NCBI GenBank assembly: GCA_963678575.2 | Contig: CAXXHV010000002.1 | Span: 1,116,001-1,180,000 of the forward strand | Length of the DNA stretch: 64,000 bases | Source: Pleomorphochaeta sp963678575 | Lineage (GTDB): Bacteria; Spirochaetota; Spirochaetia; Sphaerochaetales; Sphaerochaetaceae | Reading direction: 5' to 3' | Part shown: piece after piece, positions 1 to 8,459 of the stretch | Layout: the number at the start of each line of letters is the position of its first letter | How positions within the stretch are numbered: the first letter of the stretch is position 1 | Notes under the pieces: model-generated | Told to the model about the DNA's origin: nothing | Databases searched by the model: none | The model's input: only the letters and a program-made list of their open reading frames with translations | Position numbers and translations under genes: made by a program

Positions 1-995
1 GATAAATCAAGATGCTTTTTACATTCAACCACATCAAAATCAATTTTATCAAATTCTGTTTCTTGATCCATTGCTAATAAATATCTAGTAGTAAAAGCTC
101 TAATAAGACATTTATCAATTTCTTCTTCACTAATTTTATTTTTCTTTACAGCGTCTAATATATATTGATAAGTACAACCACAATTTATATCACATCCATT
201 CTTAATTGCTAAACTTACTGAGTCTTCTGGGGTTTCAGTTATTTTATGATTTTGATGAAAATCTCTAATTGCCCAACAATCAGACACAAAATAACCTTTG
301 AAGCCCCATTTTTTTCTTAAAACATCTTGAAGAAATTTACTAGCACAACTAGCTTCTCCATTGACTCTGTTATAAGCCCCCATAACCCCTTCAACTTCAC
401 TTTTTTGTATCAAAGCTTTAAAAGCTGGTAAATAGGTATTTTCTAGATCTTCTTGTGACGCAATAGCATCAAAATGATGTCTTTCATCTTCAGGCCCACT
501 ATGTACTGCAAAATGTTTAGCACATGCTGCTACTTTTATATACTTGCCATTTCCTTGTAATCCATCTACATAAGCACAACCTAGTTGAGAAGATAAATAT
601 GGATCTTCTCCATAAGTTTCATGGCCTCTTCCCCATCTAGGGTCTCTAAAAATATTTATATTTGGAGACCATAAAGTTAATCCTTTATAAATATCATAAT
701 CACCATATCTTTGTGCCACATTATATTTTGCTCTAGTCTCATCAGAAATAGCCTCAGCTATTTGTTTAATTAAATCTTGATCAAAAGTAGCTGCTAAACC
801 TATGGCTTGAGGGAATACCGTTGCAACCCCTGCTCTAGCAACTCCATGAAGACCTTCATTCCACCAATTGTATTCTTTGATGTTTAATCTATCTATAGAT
901 GGAGAATCATATCTCATTTGTGAAGCTTTTTCCTCAATAGTCATTTTTGATACTAACTCTTTTGCTTTTTTTATTGCCCAATCTCTATTTCTCAT
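1..995 (-). CDS. GH3 beta-glycosidase (beta-xylosidase/beta-glucosidase type), 3' end outside window
   Basis: Cleaves beta-linked sugars from the non-reducing end of oligosaccharides by the retaining GH3 mechanism; probably cytoplasmic because no signal peptide is visible. The first 331 residues are present and the gene continues past base 1. The ATG at 995 follows a GGAG ribosome site. Visible GH3 marks are WWNEGLHGVARAG (about residues 42-54), a SPNINIFRDPRWGRG block, the KH pair in AACAKHF, and GYFVSDCW, in which Asp239 is the expected nucleophile. The WWNEGLHG form is common in proteins annotated as xylan beta-xylosidase, but family and fold are firmer than the substrate. It is transcribed leftward, apart from the other clusters. 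Confidence 0.9.
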   Translation of the reverse strand, partial: MRNRDWAIKKAKELVSKMTIEEKASQMRYDSPSIDRLNIKEYNWWNEGLHGVARAGVATVFPQAIGLAATFDQDLIKQIAEAISDETRAKYNVAQRYGDYDIYKGLTLWSPNINIFRDPRWGRGHETYGEDPYLSSQLGCAYVDGLQGNGKYIKVAACAKHFAVHSGPEDERHHFDAIASQEDLENTYLPAFKALIQKSEVEGVMGAYNRVNGEASCASKFLQDVLRKKWGFKGYFVSDCWAIRDFHQNHKITETPEDSVSLAIKNGCDINCGCTYQYILDAVKKNKISEEEIDKCLIRAFTTRYLLAMDQETEFDKIDFDVVECKKHLDL

Positions 996-1774
996 TTAGC
1001 TCTCCAAATTATATAATTCTTTATTAAAATATTAATTTAATAAATATATACTTAATTAAATCACACATATAAAAAATATAGCCATACATATAATAAATAT
1101 TATTAATATAATATTAACTTATTAGATTCAAATAATAATATATAGAATTTTATTGGCTCATAATTATATAAACTAATTCAACATCACTAAAATATCCTTT
1201 TCTATATAAGTTAAACTTACTGTTACAATTATTGCAAAAATAATTGAAAATAATCAGCTATTTCGAAAAAAGAATACTAGTCTATTTGATTAAAAGAATT
1301 TTAAAATGATTTTAATAGAATATAAGTTTTAATAGGTACAGAAATGAAGGTTAAAAATAATACAATAAAAATGCTATTATTATATTATGCCTAATAAAGG
1401 CGCCTGAAAATAAACCCAAACAAAAAGAAAACACAAATTTAAACAAACGCTGTTATACCATCAAAGAAATTAGTTATTTCTTTTTATTTTTAATATATTA
1501 GTTTCAAATTATAATACCTTAAATATAAGTTGCTAATTACTCATTCTATCCGAATTGAATCTGATAAAGAAAATACTAAAAATAACATTTCTACTTAAAA
1601 AATTAGGAATGAATAACCGCTTTCTAATAATTTTATGTTTAAACCATAAGAACAAAATTAAAAGATAATTTAAATAAAGGTCCTTTTCATATTCAATAAT
1701 GTATATGATATGTTCAAAATTTTTTAAAATTATTTTTTTTAAAAGTAAAAGTTAATTCTTTGCTATTTTTGAAT
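996..1774. other. Long non-coding stretch upstream of the GH3 gene
   Basis: About 780 bases of AT-rich DNA in which I see no convincing gene on either strand. It must hold the promoter of the leftward GH3 gene. An A/T-only inverted repeat, AAAGAAAT/ATTTCTTT with a 5-base loop at 1463-1483 followed by a T-rich run, could be a weak terminator but proves little in such DNA. No repeat, IS end or tRNA was recognised. Confidence 0.5.
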
Positions 1775-1963
1775 TTATTCTTTTTTTAAATTTGAAAATA
1801 AATTATTTAAAGATAAGTTACTAATTAAGAAAGAATGTAATGATGAAATGATTATAATATTTTTTCTGTTTTCTTTAATTTTGTTATTACTCAAGGATAC
1901 TCTAAGTTGATCCTCTCTTTTAGCTTTATGCATCATTTCGATTTCATAATTATTATAATACAT
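1775..1963 (-). CDS. Small protein, 62 aa, paralogue of the 55-aa protein at 2041
   Basis: I do not recognise the family. The start ATG at 1963 is preceded by AAGGAA. The N-terminus MYYNNYEIEMMHKAKREDQ matches the neighbouring small protein in its pattern: M, aromatic, Y, two variable residues, YEI, two variable residues, M, then a Lys-rich stretch. The middle is charged and the C-terminal half is hydrophobic (IIIISSLHSFLI), so peripheral membrane association is possible. It lies 77 bases downstream of the 55-aa gene on the same strand and is probably co-transcribed from the operator-controlled promoter at 2246-2274. The paralogy and the ribosome site argue against a chance ORF. Confidence 0.5.
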   Translation of the reverse strand: MYYNNYEIEMMHKAKREDQLRVSLSNNKIKENRKNIIIISSLHSFLISNLSLNNLFSNLKKE

Positions 1964-2040
1964 ATTTTCCTTCTTTTTTTATTAAGTTGAACAACACAAT
2001 TTATTCAATCAAAAAATGCAGTTTGTTATAATCCGTTAAA

Positions 2041-2208
2041 TTAAGAATTAATCTTATTTATCTTTGTAATTAATAAAAAAGACAATAATTTCTTTTTGAT
2101 TTTATGATTTTTTGTTGTGTTTTTAATAAGACAATTTCTACAATCTCTTTTAATTTCTTGGCTATGCCCCTTAGACATTACTGAAATTTCATAAATTGAA
2201 TAAAACAT
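2041..2208 (-). CDS. Small protein, 55 aa, paralogue of the 62-aa protein at 1775
   Basis: No known family is recognised. The ATG at 2208 has a strong ribosome site (AAGGAG at 2219-2224) and a well-formed promoter 31-37 bases upstream. The N-terminus MFYSIYEISVMSKGHSQE shares the aromatic-YEI-M-K pattern of the 62-aa protein downstream. It contains two cysteines (C23, C26, a C-R-N-C arrangement) and ends in a basic/hydrophobic tail. The promoter carries a TTAGA-N6-TCTAA operator that also occurs in front of the divergent ArsR-type regulator gene, so that regulator probably controls this gene. Function unknown. Confidence 0.55.
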   Translation of the reverse strand: MFYSIYEISVMSKGHSQEIKRDCRNCLIKNTTKNHKIKKKLLSFLLITKINKINS

Positions 2209-2245
2209 ATAATCAATTCTCCTTGTTAATTAATATTGTATGTAT

Positions 2246-2274
2246 ATATTAGATTTATTTCTAATACATGTCAA
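2246..2274 (-). promoter_or_regulatory. Promoter of the two small genes
   Basis: On the minus strand the -35 box is TTGACA (2269-2274), the spacer is 17 bases, and the -10 box is TAATAT (2246-2251). The ATG of the 55-aa gene lies 37 bases beyond the -10 box. The palindromic operator at 2249-2264 fills much of the spacer and reaches into the -10 box, so a bound protein should block polymerase. Confidence 0.7.
2249..2264. promoter_or_regulatory. Operator copy 1, TTAGA-N6-TCTAA
   Basis: The sequence TTAGATTTATTTCTAA has inverted half-sites TTAGA/TCTAA. It sits between the -35 and -10 boxes of the small-gene promoter. An identical 16-mer follows 44 bases away, and a variant with the same half-sites and spacing precedes the ArsR-type gene. 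Confidence 0.65.
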
Positions 2275-2292
2275 GCACTTTTAACACACATA

Positions 2293-2308
2293 TTAGATTT
2301 ATTTCTAA
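2293..2308. promoter_or_regulatory. Operator copy 2, TTAGA-N6-TCTAA
   Basis: This is identical to copy 1 over all 16 bases, 44 bases away (about four helical turns) and upstream of the small-gene -35 box. The spacing fits two regulator dimers on one face of the DNA. Confidence 0.6.
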
Positions 2309-2505
2309 CATAGATTATTATTTTGTTTTACACACAGATTTGCGATTTAGTATCATTATATAATTATTTACTTAGACAAGAATTATCTCTTATATTATTA
2401 TTCACATTACTTAATTATTAATTATAGCTAAAACCAAGAACTTAATATAATTTAAAATTTTTTTTTGAAATATTATAAAATTTAATAGATAAGATTTTAA
2501 TTATA
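2309..2505. other. AT-rich spacer between the divergent small-gene and ArsR-type promoters
   Basis: About 200 bases with no ORF of note on either strand. Apart from the operators on each side I see nothing specific here. Confidence 0.5.
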
Positions 2506-2521
2506 TTAGATAGATTTCTAA
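2506..2521. promoter_or_regulatory. Operator copy 3, TTAGA-N6-TCTAA
   Basis: TTAGATAGATTTCTAA keeps the half-sites and 6-base spacing of copies 1 and 2. It ends 6 bases before the -35 box of the ArsR-type gene, which suggests autoregulation. Confidence 0.6.
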
Positions 2522-2527
2522 TATTTA

Positions 2528-2556
2528 TTGTTAATTTCAATAATATGTTATATTAT
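2528..2556 (+). promoter_or_regulatory. Promoter of the ArsR-type gene, predicted leaderless
   Basis: The -35 box is TTGTTA (2528-2533), the spacer 17 bases, and the -10 box TATTAT (2551-2556). The ATG at 2563 starts 6 bases after the -10 box, so transcription would begin at or next to the start codon. No Shine-Dalgarno sequence precedes either possible ATG. Confidence 0.55.
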
Positions 2557-2562
2557 ATAGTT

Positions 2563-3591
2563 ATGAATATAATAAACAATGAAGCAGTGGATTTTATTTT
2601 TGCCCTAAGGCGTTTTGGGATTCGTAACAAACAAATTAATGTTGATTACCCATCAATGGTTGAGATAGAAAATTGGTGCAAAGAGTATGAAACAAAACTT
2701 TCACCCTTTTTGTTAAATGATATATCTCTTTTAGTGGATAAAACCATTTTAATTACTTTATATCTTATGAATAAAATTCATGAAACTCCAAATATTCAAA
2801 GTGCAGAGGATTTACTAAATTTCTTAAAAAAAATAACAGCTACCACTTTTAAAGAAGAAGTAATTAGTAAATTCATTCATTATGAAACGTCTGATCTTTC
2901 TGTTGACAAAATTTATGATATTATTTTCAACGATGGGCTTCATCCTGGTTATGATCTAAGAGAAGAAGCAGAAATTATATATGGGGTTCTATTGGAACCA
3001 GAAGGTTTTCTCAATAGATTAGAAGTTACATATTCCCAATTTTATAAATTAGTATATGCTCCAAGTAAAAAGACTTTTGAAAAAATAGAGAATGAAAAAT
3101 TTCTTTGGCATGAAAAAAGATTTTTTGATAATCCTAAATCTTATTTAAAAAACCTTGGGCTTAATAGTTTTTTAAAGAAATATCCTAATACAGAAAGTTG
3201 TACTTTCTACTTTTCACTATTTGCTGACAATGATCTTTTTAGTTTATGGGATAGTAAAACTATTGTAATTGGAGGAGCCACAGACTCTAGAATTATTCAG
3301 CAATCGGCTAAAACAAAATCTGATTTATTTTTCTCTTGTCTTGGAGATGCAAAAAGACTTGAAATAATGAGATTAACAGCTCAAAGACCTTGGTATAGTA
3401 CTGAATTAGCTACTTATTTCAACTTAAAACCAGCAACTCTTTCATATCATTTAAACAAATTAGTAGAAGCCGATTTACTTAATATGACAAATGGAGAAGC
3501 AAAAAGATTTTATTATACTTTAAATAGAGATGCTATTAGTTCATATTTAAATTTTGTTTCTCAAGATTTATTAGGTTTAAATAAAGAATAA
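2563..3591 (+). CDS. ArsR-family transcriptional regulator with long N-terminal domain
   Basis: DNA-binding regulator of 342 residues, far longer than a minimal ArsR protein (about 100). The winged-helix domain is C-terminal, about residues 255-335, with LGDAKRLEIMRL, then STELATYFNLKPATLSYHL (recognition helix region) and a wing ending KRFYYTLN. The N-terminal 250 residues are mostly helical and probably sense a ligand; no metal-binding cysteine cluster is obvious. An ATG at 2545 would add six residues, but promoter spacing favours 2563. It is divergent from the two small genes, and the same operator lies in both promoters. It converges with the NTF2-like gene 21 bases downstream. The ligand is unknown. 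Confidence 0.8.
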   Translation: MNIINNEAVDFIFALRRFGIRNKQINVDYPSMVEIENWCKEYETKLSPFLLNDISLLVDKTILITLYLMNKIHETPNIQSAEDLLNFLKKITATTFKEEVISKFIHYETSDLSVDKIYDIIFNDGLHPGYDLREEAEIIYGVLLEPEGFLNRLEVTYSQFYKLVYAPSKKTFEKIENEKFLWHEKRFFDNPKSYLKNLGLNSFLKKYPNTESCTFYFSLFADNDLFSLWDSKTIVIGGATDSRIIQQSAKTKSDLFFSCLGDAKRLEIMRLTAQRPWYSTELATYFNLKPATLSYHLNKLVEADLLNMTNGEAKRFYYTLNRDAISSYLNFVSQDLLGLNKE

Positions 3592-3612
3592 AAAATCAAA
3601 TTAATTAACATT

Positions 3613-3966
3613 TTATTTAAAAAGATCAACTCGCCATGAGGGGGGTGTCCCATCATCACTAAAATATTCTTCTAATTCATAAATTTTATCATTTTTAATT
3701 TTAAAAAAAGAAATAGCATGTAATGATATAGAATCCGTCTTCGATTTTATATTTGTAACAGTAATTAATAATTCTCCCAATTCTTGAGTTCTTATTATCT
3801 CACCTTCCCAAGAACCTGGATATTTACAATTTGCTAGAATAAATTCATCAACATCAAAAACTTCATTAGTATTTGGCCATTTTATAATTGCTGTTTCACT
3901 AAAAAAAGTTTTCATACTCTTTTCATTTTGATTTACTGTTGCTTTCCAATATGATTTAATATCCAA
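3613..3966 (-). CDS. NTF2-like / SnoaL-fold protein
   Basis: A 117-residue single-domain protein of the NTF2-like superfamily, whose members include small isomerases, dehydratases and ligand-binding proteins. The typical start is seen: a helix with YWKATVNQNEKSMKTFFSET, then WPNTNEVFDVDEFILAN and paired C-terminal strands ending EEYFSDDGTPPSWR. The start is an unusual TTG at 3966, supported by GGAGG 8 bases upstream. It appears to be a single-gene transcript converging on the ArsR-type gene. The substrate cannot be inferred. Confidence 0.75.
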   Translation of the reverse strand: MDIKSYWKATVNQNEKSMKTFFSETAIIKWPNTNEVFDVDEFILANCKYPGSWEGEIIRTQELGELLITVTNIKSKTDSISLHAISFFKIKNDKIYELEEYFSDDGTPPSWRVDLFK

Positions 3967-4057
3967 GTCTTTCCTCCAAATATATAAGTCATTTTTGTAA
4001 TATATTTATAATATATTCTTTATATTTGTTTTATATTATAAATAATCTTATTATCAC

Positions 4058-4876
4058 TTAATATATATGTATACCCTTAATATCATCAACATTAATTAAA
4101 GAATAATTAATTGAATTATCTTTTGCAAAATTAATACATTTTTCAAGATTTTTAATCAAATTTAATGGTGTATGAGAATCTGAATTAGATACCACTTTCA
4201 ACTTACTGTAAGTAGAAGCCAATTGCCAAAATTCATCAACTGGATATGCATATCTATCCTTCTTATGAAATCCTTCTTTTTTGGGTAATAACATACCTTT
4301 GCCATTAATTTCCAAAGCAACATCATTAGAAATTGCACACTCAATTATATCTTTACTTATAGCTTTTGCCTCTTCATCCCATTTATTATATCTTGATAAA
4401 AATATATCTGGGTGTACACCTATTAAAAAAAGATTACTTTGAAGAGATTCAATATATTGTTTTGCATAAATTGATAAATGTTCTTTACGTAAAGCAACAT
4501 TATCAATTGATATCTCTTGATAATCAGTATTTTCTAAATAATGAACACCAAAGATTAAATAATCACACTTATCTTTTATTTCATTATAATAAGAATCATA
4601 TTTAGGTAAATAATCACATTCAAAACTACTTAATAAAGTAATATTTTTTTCAGTTTTTTTTAGAAGCTCTATATCTGATAAATAAACATCCATCATGCTA
4701 TAATTCATTCTAGCAAATGCCCATCTATTATCTTTTAATGGGCAGTGTTCACTAAAACCTAATAAATTAATTTTATTATTTTTAGCCACCTCCACATAAT
4801 CCTTCAAGCTGCCATTTCCATGCCCACAATAAAAACTATGAGTATGCAAATTATAATTTGGAAATTTATAATTCAT
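4058..4876 (-). CDS. PHP-domain phosphatase, histidinol-phosphatase-like
   Basis: Metal-dependent phosphoesterase of the PHP family, 272 residues. Metal ligands of the fold are visible: H11 and H13 in HTHSFYCGHG, E43/H44 in GFSEHCPL, FECDYLP near residue 85, and SNSDSHTP near the C-terminus. Size and the GFSEHCPL motif match HisK-type histidinol phosphatases. However, it is the last gene of a sugar-uptake operon rather than a his operon, 28 bases after the EEP gene, so a sugar-phosphate or related substrate is as likely. No signal peptide, so cytoplasmic. Confidence 0.8.
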   Translation of the reverse strand: MNYKFPNYNLHTHSFYCGHGNGSLKDYVEVAKNNKINLLGFSEHCPLKDNRWAFARMNYSMMDVYLSDIELLKKTEKNITLLSSFECDYLPKYDSYYNEIKDKCDYLIFGVHYLENTDYQEISIDNVALRKEHLSIYAKQYIESLQSNLFLIGVHPDIFLSRYNKWDEEAKAISKDIIECAISNDVALEINGKGMLLPKKEGFHKKDRYAYPVDEFWQLASTYSKLKVVSNSDSHTPLNLIKNLEKCINFAKDNSINYSLINVDDIKGIHIY

Positions 4877-4904
4877 TTGTTTCTCTTTTTTAATAAAAAT
4901 TTGT

Positions 4905-5648
4905 TTAATTTAATTCAAACATAGCCATTACAGGATAATGATCTGAGACACCTTTTGATAGTACTAATTTGATAGAAGAAGCTAAAATTGGAATTAGTTT
5001 ATTATTATGCATAATTTTATCAATACTCTCTACTAAATAATACTCATCACTTATTGTTGAACAAGGGAAAGTAAGAGGCGCTTCTAGGTTTAATGTCCTA
5101 AAGACTTCAACAAAATCAGTCTTATTACTAATTATTTCTGTTGGATGAAAAGGGTCATTAAAATCACCACATACAATTGCACCCTCACAATCTTTAACTA
5201 GTTTTAATAAATTATCAGCTATTTGTTTCGCCTCATCTTGTCTATAACTATAAGAGGTATTTCTCTCATCAGCATTTCCTTGATGAGTTAAATGTGCTGT
5301 TGAAATAAAAAGAGTTTTATCTAATTCTTTTATTTTTACTCTTATATAAAAAAGACCTCTATTTATTTCAGGCATATTCAAATCAATTCTACCATGCTCA
5401 ACTTCACTAAATAATTCTTTATTATAGTAGATATTAGATTCTTCACTCCAGCCTATAAAATTATCATTTACTCTATTATAATTTAATAGTACTTGATCAA
5501 GCAAAGCTTGTGTTTCTTTTCTTATTTCTTGAATACATATAAAATCCGGTTTATAAATTGAAAAAAGTCTTTTGATTGAATCAATTCTTTGATCTAATTT
5601 CTCAGTATTCCATAAATTCAATGTCATAATTGAAAATCTATAGTTCAT
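4905..5648 (-). CDS. Endonuclease/exonuclease/phosphatase-family protein
   Basis: Mg-dependent phosphoesterase of the EEP superfamily, 247 residues. Motifs in order: TLNLWN (N11), CIQEIR (E41), STAHLTHQG (about 116), CGDFNDP (about 160) and SDHYPVMA near the C-terminus, i.e. a complete active site. Members act on DNA, inositol phosphates, sphingomyelin or other phosphodiesters. Sitting in a carbohydrate-uptake operon with a PHP phosphatase, a small-molecule substrate is more likely than DNA. The start overlaps the end of the 664-aa gene by 11 bases and uses AGAGG inside that gene. No signal peptide is visible. Confidence 0.8.
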   Translation of the reverse strand: MNYRFSIMTLNLWNTEKLDQRIDSIKRLFSIYKPDFICIQEIRKETQALLDQVLLNYNRVNDNFIGWSEESNIYYNKELFSEVEHGRIDLNMPEINRGLFYIRVKIKELDKTLFISTAHLTHQGNADERNTSYSYRQDEAKQIADNLLKLVKDCEGAIVCGDFNDPFHPTEIISNKTDFVEVFRTLNLEAPLTFPCSTISDEYYLVESIDKIMHNNKLIPILASSIKLVLSKGVSDHYPVMAMFELN

Positions 5649-7632
5649 CTAAAACCTCTGAAAATTCATTTTCTATTTTCCTTAAATAATTTAATACTAA
5701 AACTTGAACCCATGCAATATTGATTGAATAATATCCACTTATATTTTTTTCATCATTAAAATAATCCCATTGTGTATGATTTATTTGTTCAGGTATCCAA
5801 CCAAGAAAATCAGGAAATCTTCCCAAAAGATTATTTGGACTAGAAATTAACTGAAAACAAGCACTAATCATACATTTTGCATATTTTCTATAAACGGGTT
5901 TTCCAATAAGCTTATCTAATTTAAGAAAATCGTAAGCTATCATCATTCCATAGCAATCTAAATGCTGATTTGCAATTGATACACTTGTATAACCTTTTGT
6001 TTTAAAATTTAATTTACCTAAGGGTGTATTTTTGTCAAATTTAATATTATCCATTTGAATCCAAGATATTAAATAATTTGCGCATTTCTTACAAATTCCA
6101 ATATAATAATCATTTTGAAATTCTTCAATTTCATAAAGATTGATAAAACATTTTAATAAGATTTGGCCAGCTTCTTTATCAAATGAATCAGCATCCAAGG
6201 TATCTCCATAATAATTATTTAATATAACTAGATTTGAATAATAACTAGTAGCTTTTCTAATTGATTTGAAAAGTTCCTCTCTACCAGTTTGCAAATAATA
6301 GATTATAAAAAATAAAAAGATATGAGCTCCATTTGTTCCTTTCTCATCAACTATGGTACCGTCTTCATCCAGCCATCTTCCATAATTTCCATTCTCTTGT
6401 TGATTAGCAATATAAAAATTACAAATGTTATCAATTAATTTATAATACTTAATCTTATGCTTATAATCACTCTTATTTGCTAAATTCAAATAAGCCAATA
6501 AAGCTTCGCCATTAGTTCTAGAATTGATTAAGAAACGATATTCATCATTTTCTCCTATTCCTAAATAGCCCCCCCATATGTCCTTATTTAAACTATAACA
6601 ATCTCTATAAACGCCAAACTTTTTTTCAGCTTGTAAGAAAAAATCCCCAATTTTATAAGCTAAACTTTCATAACTATCTTCTTGAAGATATTTTTTTTCG
6701 TTAAAAGTAAAAATATTATGTATGATTGGAATAATAGATGATTCTATCTTTTTATAATCTATATCAATAAAAATACTTGCAGCTTCAACACTTTTTACTA
6801 AAAAAGAAGCACTTGTATATTCATATATTTCTTGATAAGGATAATTATCTTTGCCCATTTTTATATAAGCTAAACCATCCTTTCTTTCGACTAAGAATAA
6901 CAGTTGATTTAATAATAATGCTTTAAAATTGTTTATAGTTAATTCAATTGAAGAAGGAGTAAAATCACATATTAAATTTGAATAGTCAAAATAATGATCA
7001 AACAATCCTTTACTCACCTTGTTATTATAATAAATAAAATAGGTTTGATTAATTATTTGATTTGCTTCTAAATATACATTTTTCTTACTAGAATTTAAAT
7101 CGCTTTTTTCTAGCTTATTTTTTCCTAAATATGAATAGGGATATTCAATTGCAGGAATTCTAAACTGTAAGTTTTTCTCTCTCCAGGTAGTTGAAGATTG
7201 GATTTCATTTGCTTTATGAGAGACTATTAAACATTTATCTTTAGAATATAATTCAATACATCCTGGTAAAGCTATCCTACTTTCAACAAAAGACCAATAT
7301 TTATTTATCTCATCGATTCTTGCGAAATTACCTTTTCCATGTTTATTTTTTTCATACATCACAGATGGAATAAAGACTTGATAATCTTCAACATCATGAT
7401 TTATAAATAAACTTATTGAATAATTGCCAGAATTAATTACTTTTATTGTTCTCTTTAATTCAATATATTCTTGTTTTTTTATTATCTCATTCGTTATTTC
7501 AATATCATTAAAATTTTTAATACTAGTATTTTCTGATTCTTTTAAATTAATTAAAACTAATTCTAAATCATTTTTAAATACTTTATCTTCAATAATTATT
7601 TTATAATCAGTACAATTTTCTAAACTTTTCAT
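5638..7632 (-). CDS. Large protein, probable six-hairpin (alpha/alpha-toroid) glycosidase-like
   Basis: 664 residues that I cannot place in a named family. The first 240 residues look beta-rich; the rest is helical with repeats rich in Trp, Tyr and Asn, as in alpha/alpha-barrel glycosidases. Conserved-looking pieces are DCYSLNKDIWGGYLG, INSRTNGEALLAYL, NYGRWLDEDGTIVDEKG, DADSFDKEAGQILL and NQHLDCYGMMIAYDFL. Acidic residues in these could be catalytic, but this is inference from pattern only. It starts at ATG 7632 after AAAGGGG, 2 bases after the upstream permease gene. Operon position after a sugar importer suggests it acts on the imported glycan in the cytoplasm. Confidence 0.6.
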   Translation of the reverse strand: MKSLENCTDYKIIIEDKVFKNDLELVLINLKESENTSIKNFNDIEITNEIIKKQEYIELKRTIKVINSGNYSISLFINHDVEDYQVFIPSVMYEKNKHGKGNFARIDEINKYWSFVESRIALPGCIELYSKDKCLIVSHKANEIQSSTTWREKNLQFRIPAIEYPYSYLGKNKLEKSDLNSSKKNVYLEANQIINQTYFIYYNNKVSKGLFDHYFDYSNLICDFTPSSIELTINNFKALLLNQLLFLVERKDGLAYIKMGKDNYPYQEIYEYTSASFLVKSVEAASIFIDIDYKKIESSIIPIIHNIFTFNEKKYLQEDSYESLAYKIGDFFLQAEKKFGVYRDCYSLNKDIWGGYLGIGENDEYRFLINSRTNGEALLAYLNLANKSDYKHKIKYYKLIDNICNFYIANQQENGNYGRWLDEDGTIVDEKGTNGAHIFLFFIIYYLQTGREELFKSIRKATSYYSNLVILNNYYGDTLDADSFDKEAGQILLKCFINLYEIEEFQNDYYIGICKKCANYLISWIQMDNIKFDKNTPLGKLNFKTKGYTSVSIANQHLDCYGMMIAYDFLKLDKLIGKPVYRKYAKCMISACFQLISSPNNLLGRFPDFLGWIPEQINHTQWDYFNDEKNISGYYSINIAWVQVLVLNYLRKIENEFSEVLDEL

Positions 7633-7634
7633 AA

Positions 7635-8459
7635 TTACCCCTTTATTCCAGACATAGCAATTCCTTCAACTATTTTTTTTCTGAAGAATAAATAGAATAT
7701 AAATTGAGGTATTGATGCTATAACTGCTCCAGACATAATTAATGCATATTGTGTTCCATGAGTTCCTTGGAAATTTGCTATTCCAACAGTAATTGTATAT
7801 TTTGCAGTATCATTAATTGCAATGAGCGGCCATAAAAAATCATTCCAACAATTAATAAATGATAATATGGTTACAGTCGCTAGTGCAGAGGAGCCTAAAG
7901 GAATAATTATTGATAAAAAGATTCTAAACCTTGAAGCTCCGTCTATGAAGGCTGATTCTTCTAAGGAATCAGGGATGCCTTCGAAAAATTGTTTTAATAT
8001 AAAAACCCCAATAGGAAGTGATACTCTAGGAAGCACTACAGCTAATAAATTATTAATTAAATGATAACTATTAAATTGAAGATATAAAGGAATAATTAAT
8101 ACTTGAAAAGGTACCATCATACCGGCCATTACTAACCAAAACAAAATATTTTTACCTTTAAATTTAATTTTTGCAAAAGCATATGCTATTGGAGCATCCA
8201 CAATTAAGGTTAAAATCATTGTTAAAAAAGATGCAAATAAACTGTTTAATAACCATTTTAATATATAAGTTGAGGTTATAGCTTTAAAATAATTAAAGAA
8301 TGTCGCATCTTTAGGGAAAAAATGAAAATCTTTTGAAACAAGAGTTTCTTCAATATGTAGAGACGTAATACCCATCCATAACAAAGGAAAAATCCAAATT
8401 ATTAAAACTAATATTTCTATTATTCTTATTATATAATATTTACTATTTTTTTTACTCAT
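7635..8459 (-). CDS. CUT1 sugar ABC permease, MalG type
   Basis: Inner-membrane permease of 274 residues with about six membrane helices. The EAA loop that docks the ATPase is at residues 167-188 (EESAFIDGASRFRIFLSIII). It pairs with the MalF-type permease upstream, whose gene it overlaps by 8 bases. The start ATG follows GGGGAG. The operon has no ATPase gene, which is usual for CUT1 importers that share an MsmX/MsmK-type ATPase. Confidence 0.92.
   Translation of the reverse strand: MSKKNSKYYIIRIIEILVLIIWIFPLLWMGITSLHIEETLVSKDFHFFPKDATFFNYFKAITSTYILKWLLNSLFASFLTMILTLIVDAPIAYAFAKIKFKGKNILFWLVMAGMMVPFQVLIIPLYLQFNSYHLINNLLAVVLPRVSLPIGVFILKQFFEGIPDSLEESAFIDGASRFRIFLSIIIPLGSSALATVTILSFINCWNDFLWPLIAINDTAKYTITVGIANFQGTHGTQYALIMSGAVIASIPQFIFYLFFRKKIVEGIAMSGIKG

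Noticed and set aside
1463..1483. Terminator AAAGAAAT/ATTTCTTT
   Set aside because: The stem has only one G-C pair in each arm in very AT-rich DNA and no gene end lies nearby.
4058..4876. Histidine-biosynthesis gene hisK
   Set aside because: The fold and motifs fit, but the gene is last in a sugar-uptake operon with no his genes in the window, so the gene symbol was not assigned.
7822..8064. Rightward ORF of 80 codons
   Set aside because: It lies wholly inside the MalG-type permease gene on the other strand, has no family resemblance, and is best seen as a mirror of that coding sequence. Several similar antisense ORFs were dropped for the same reason.
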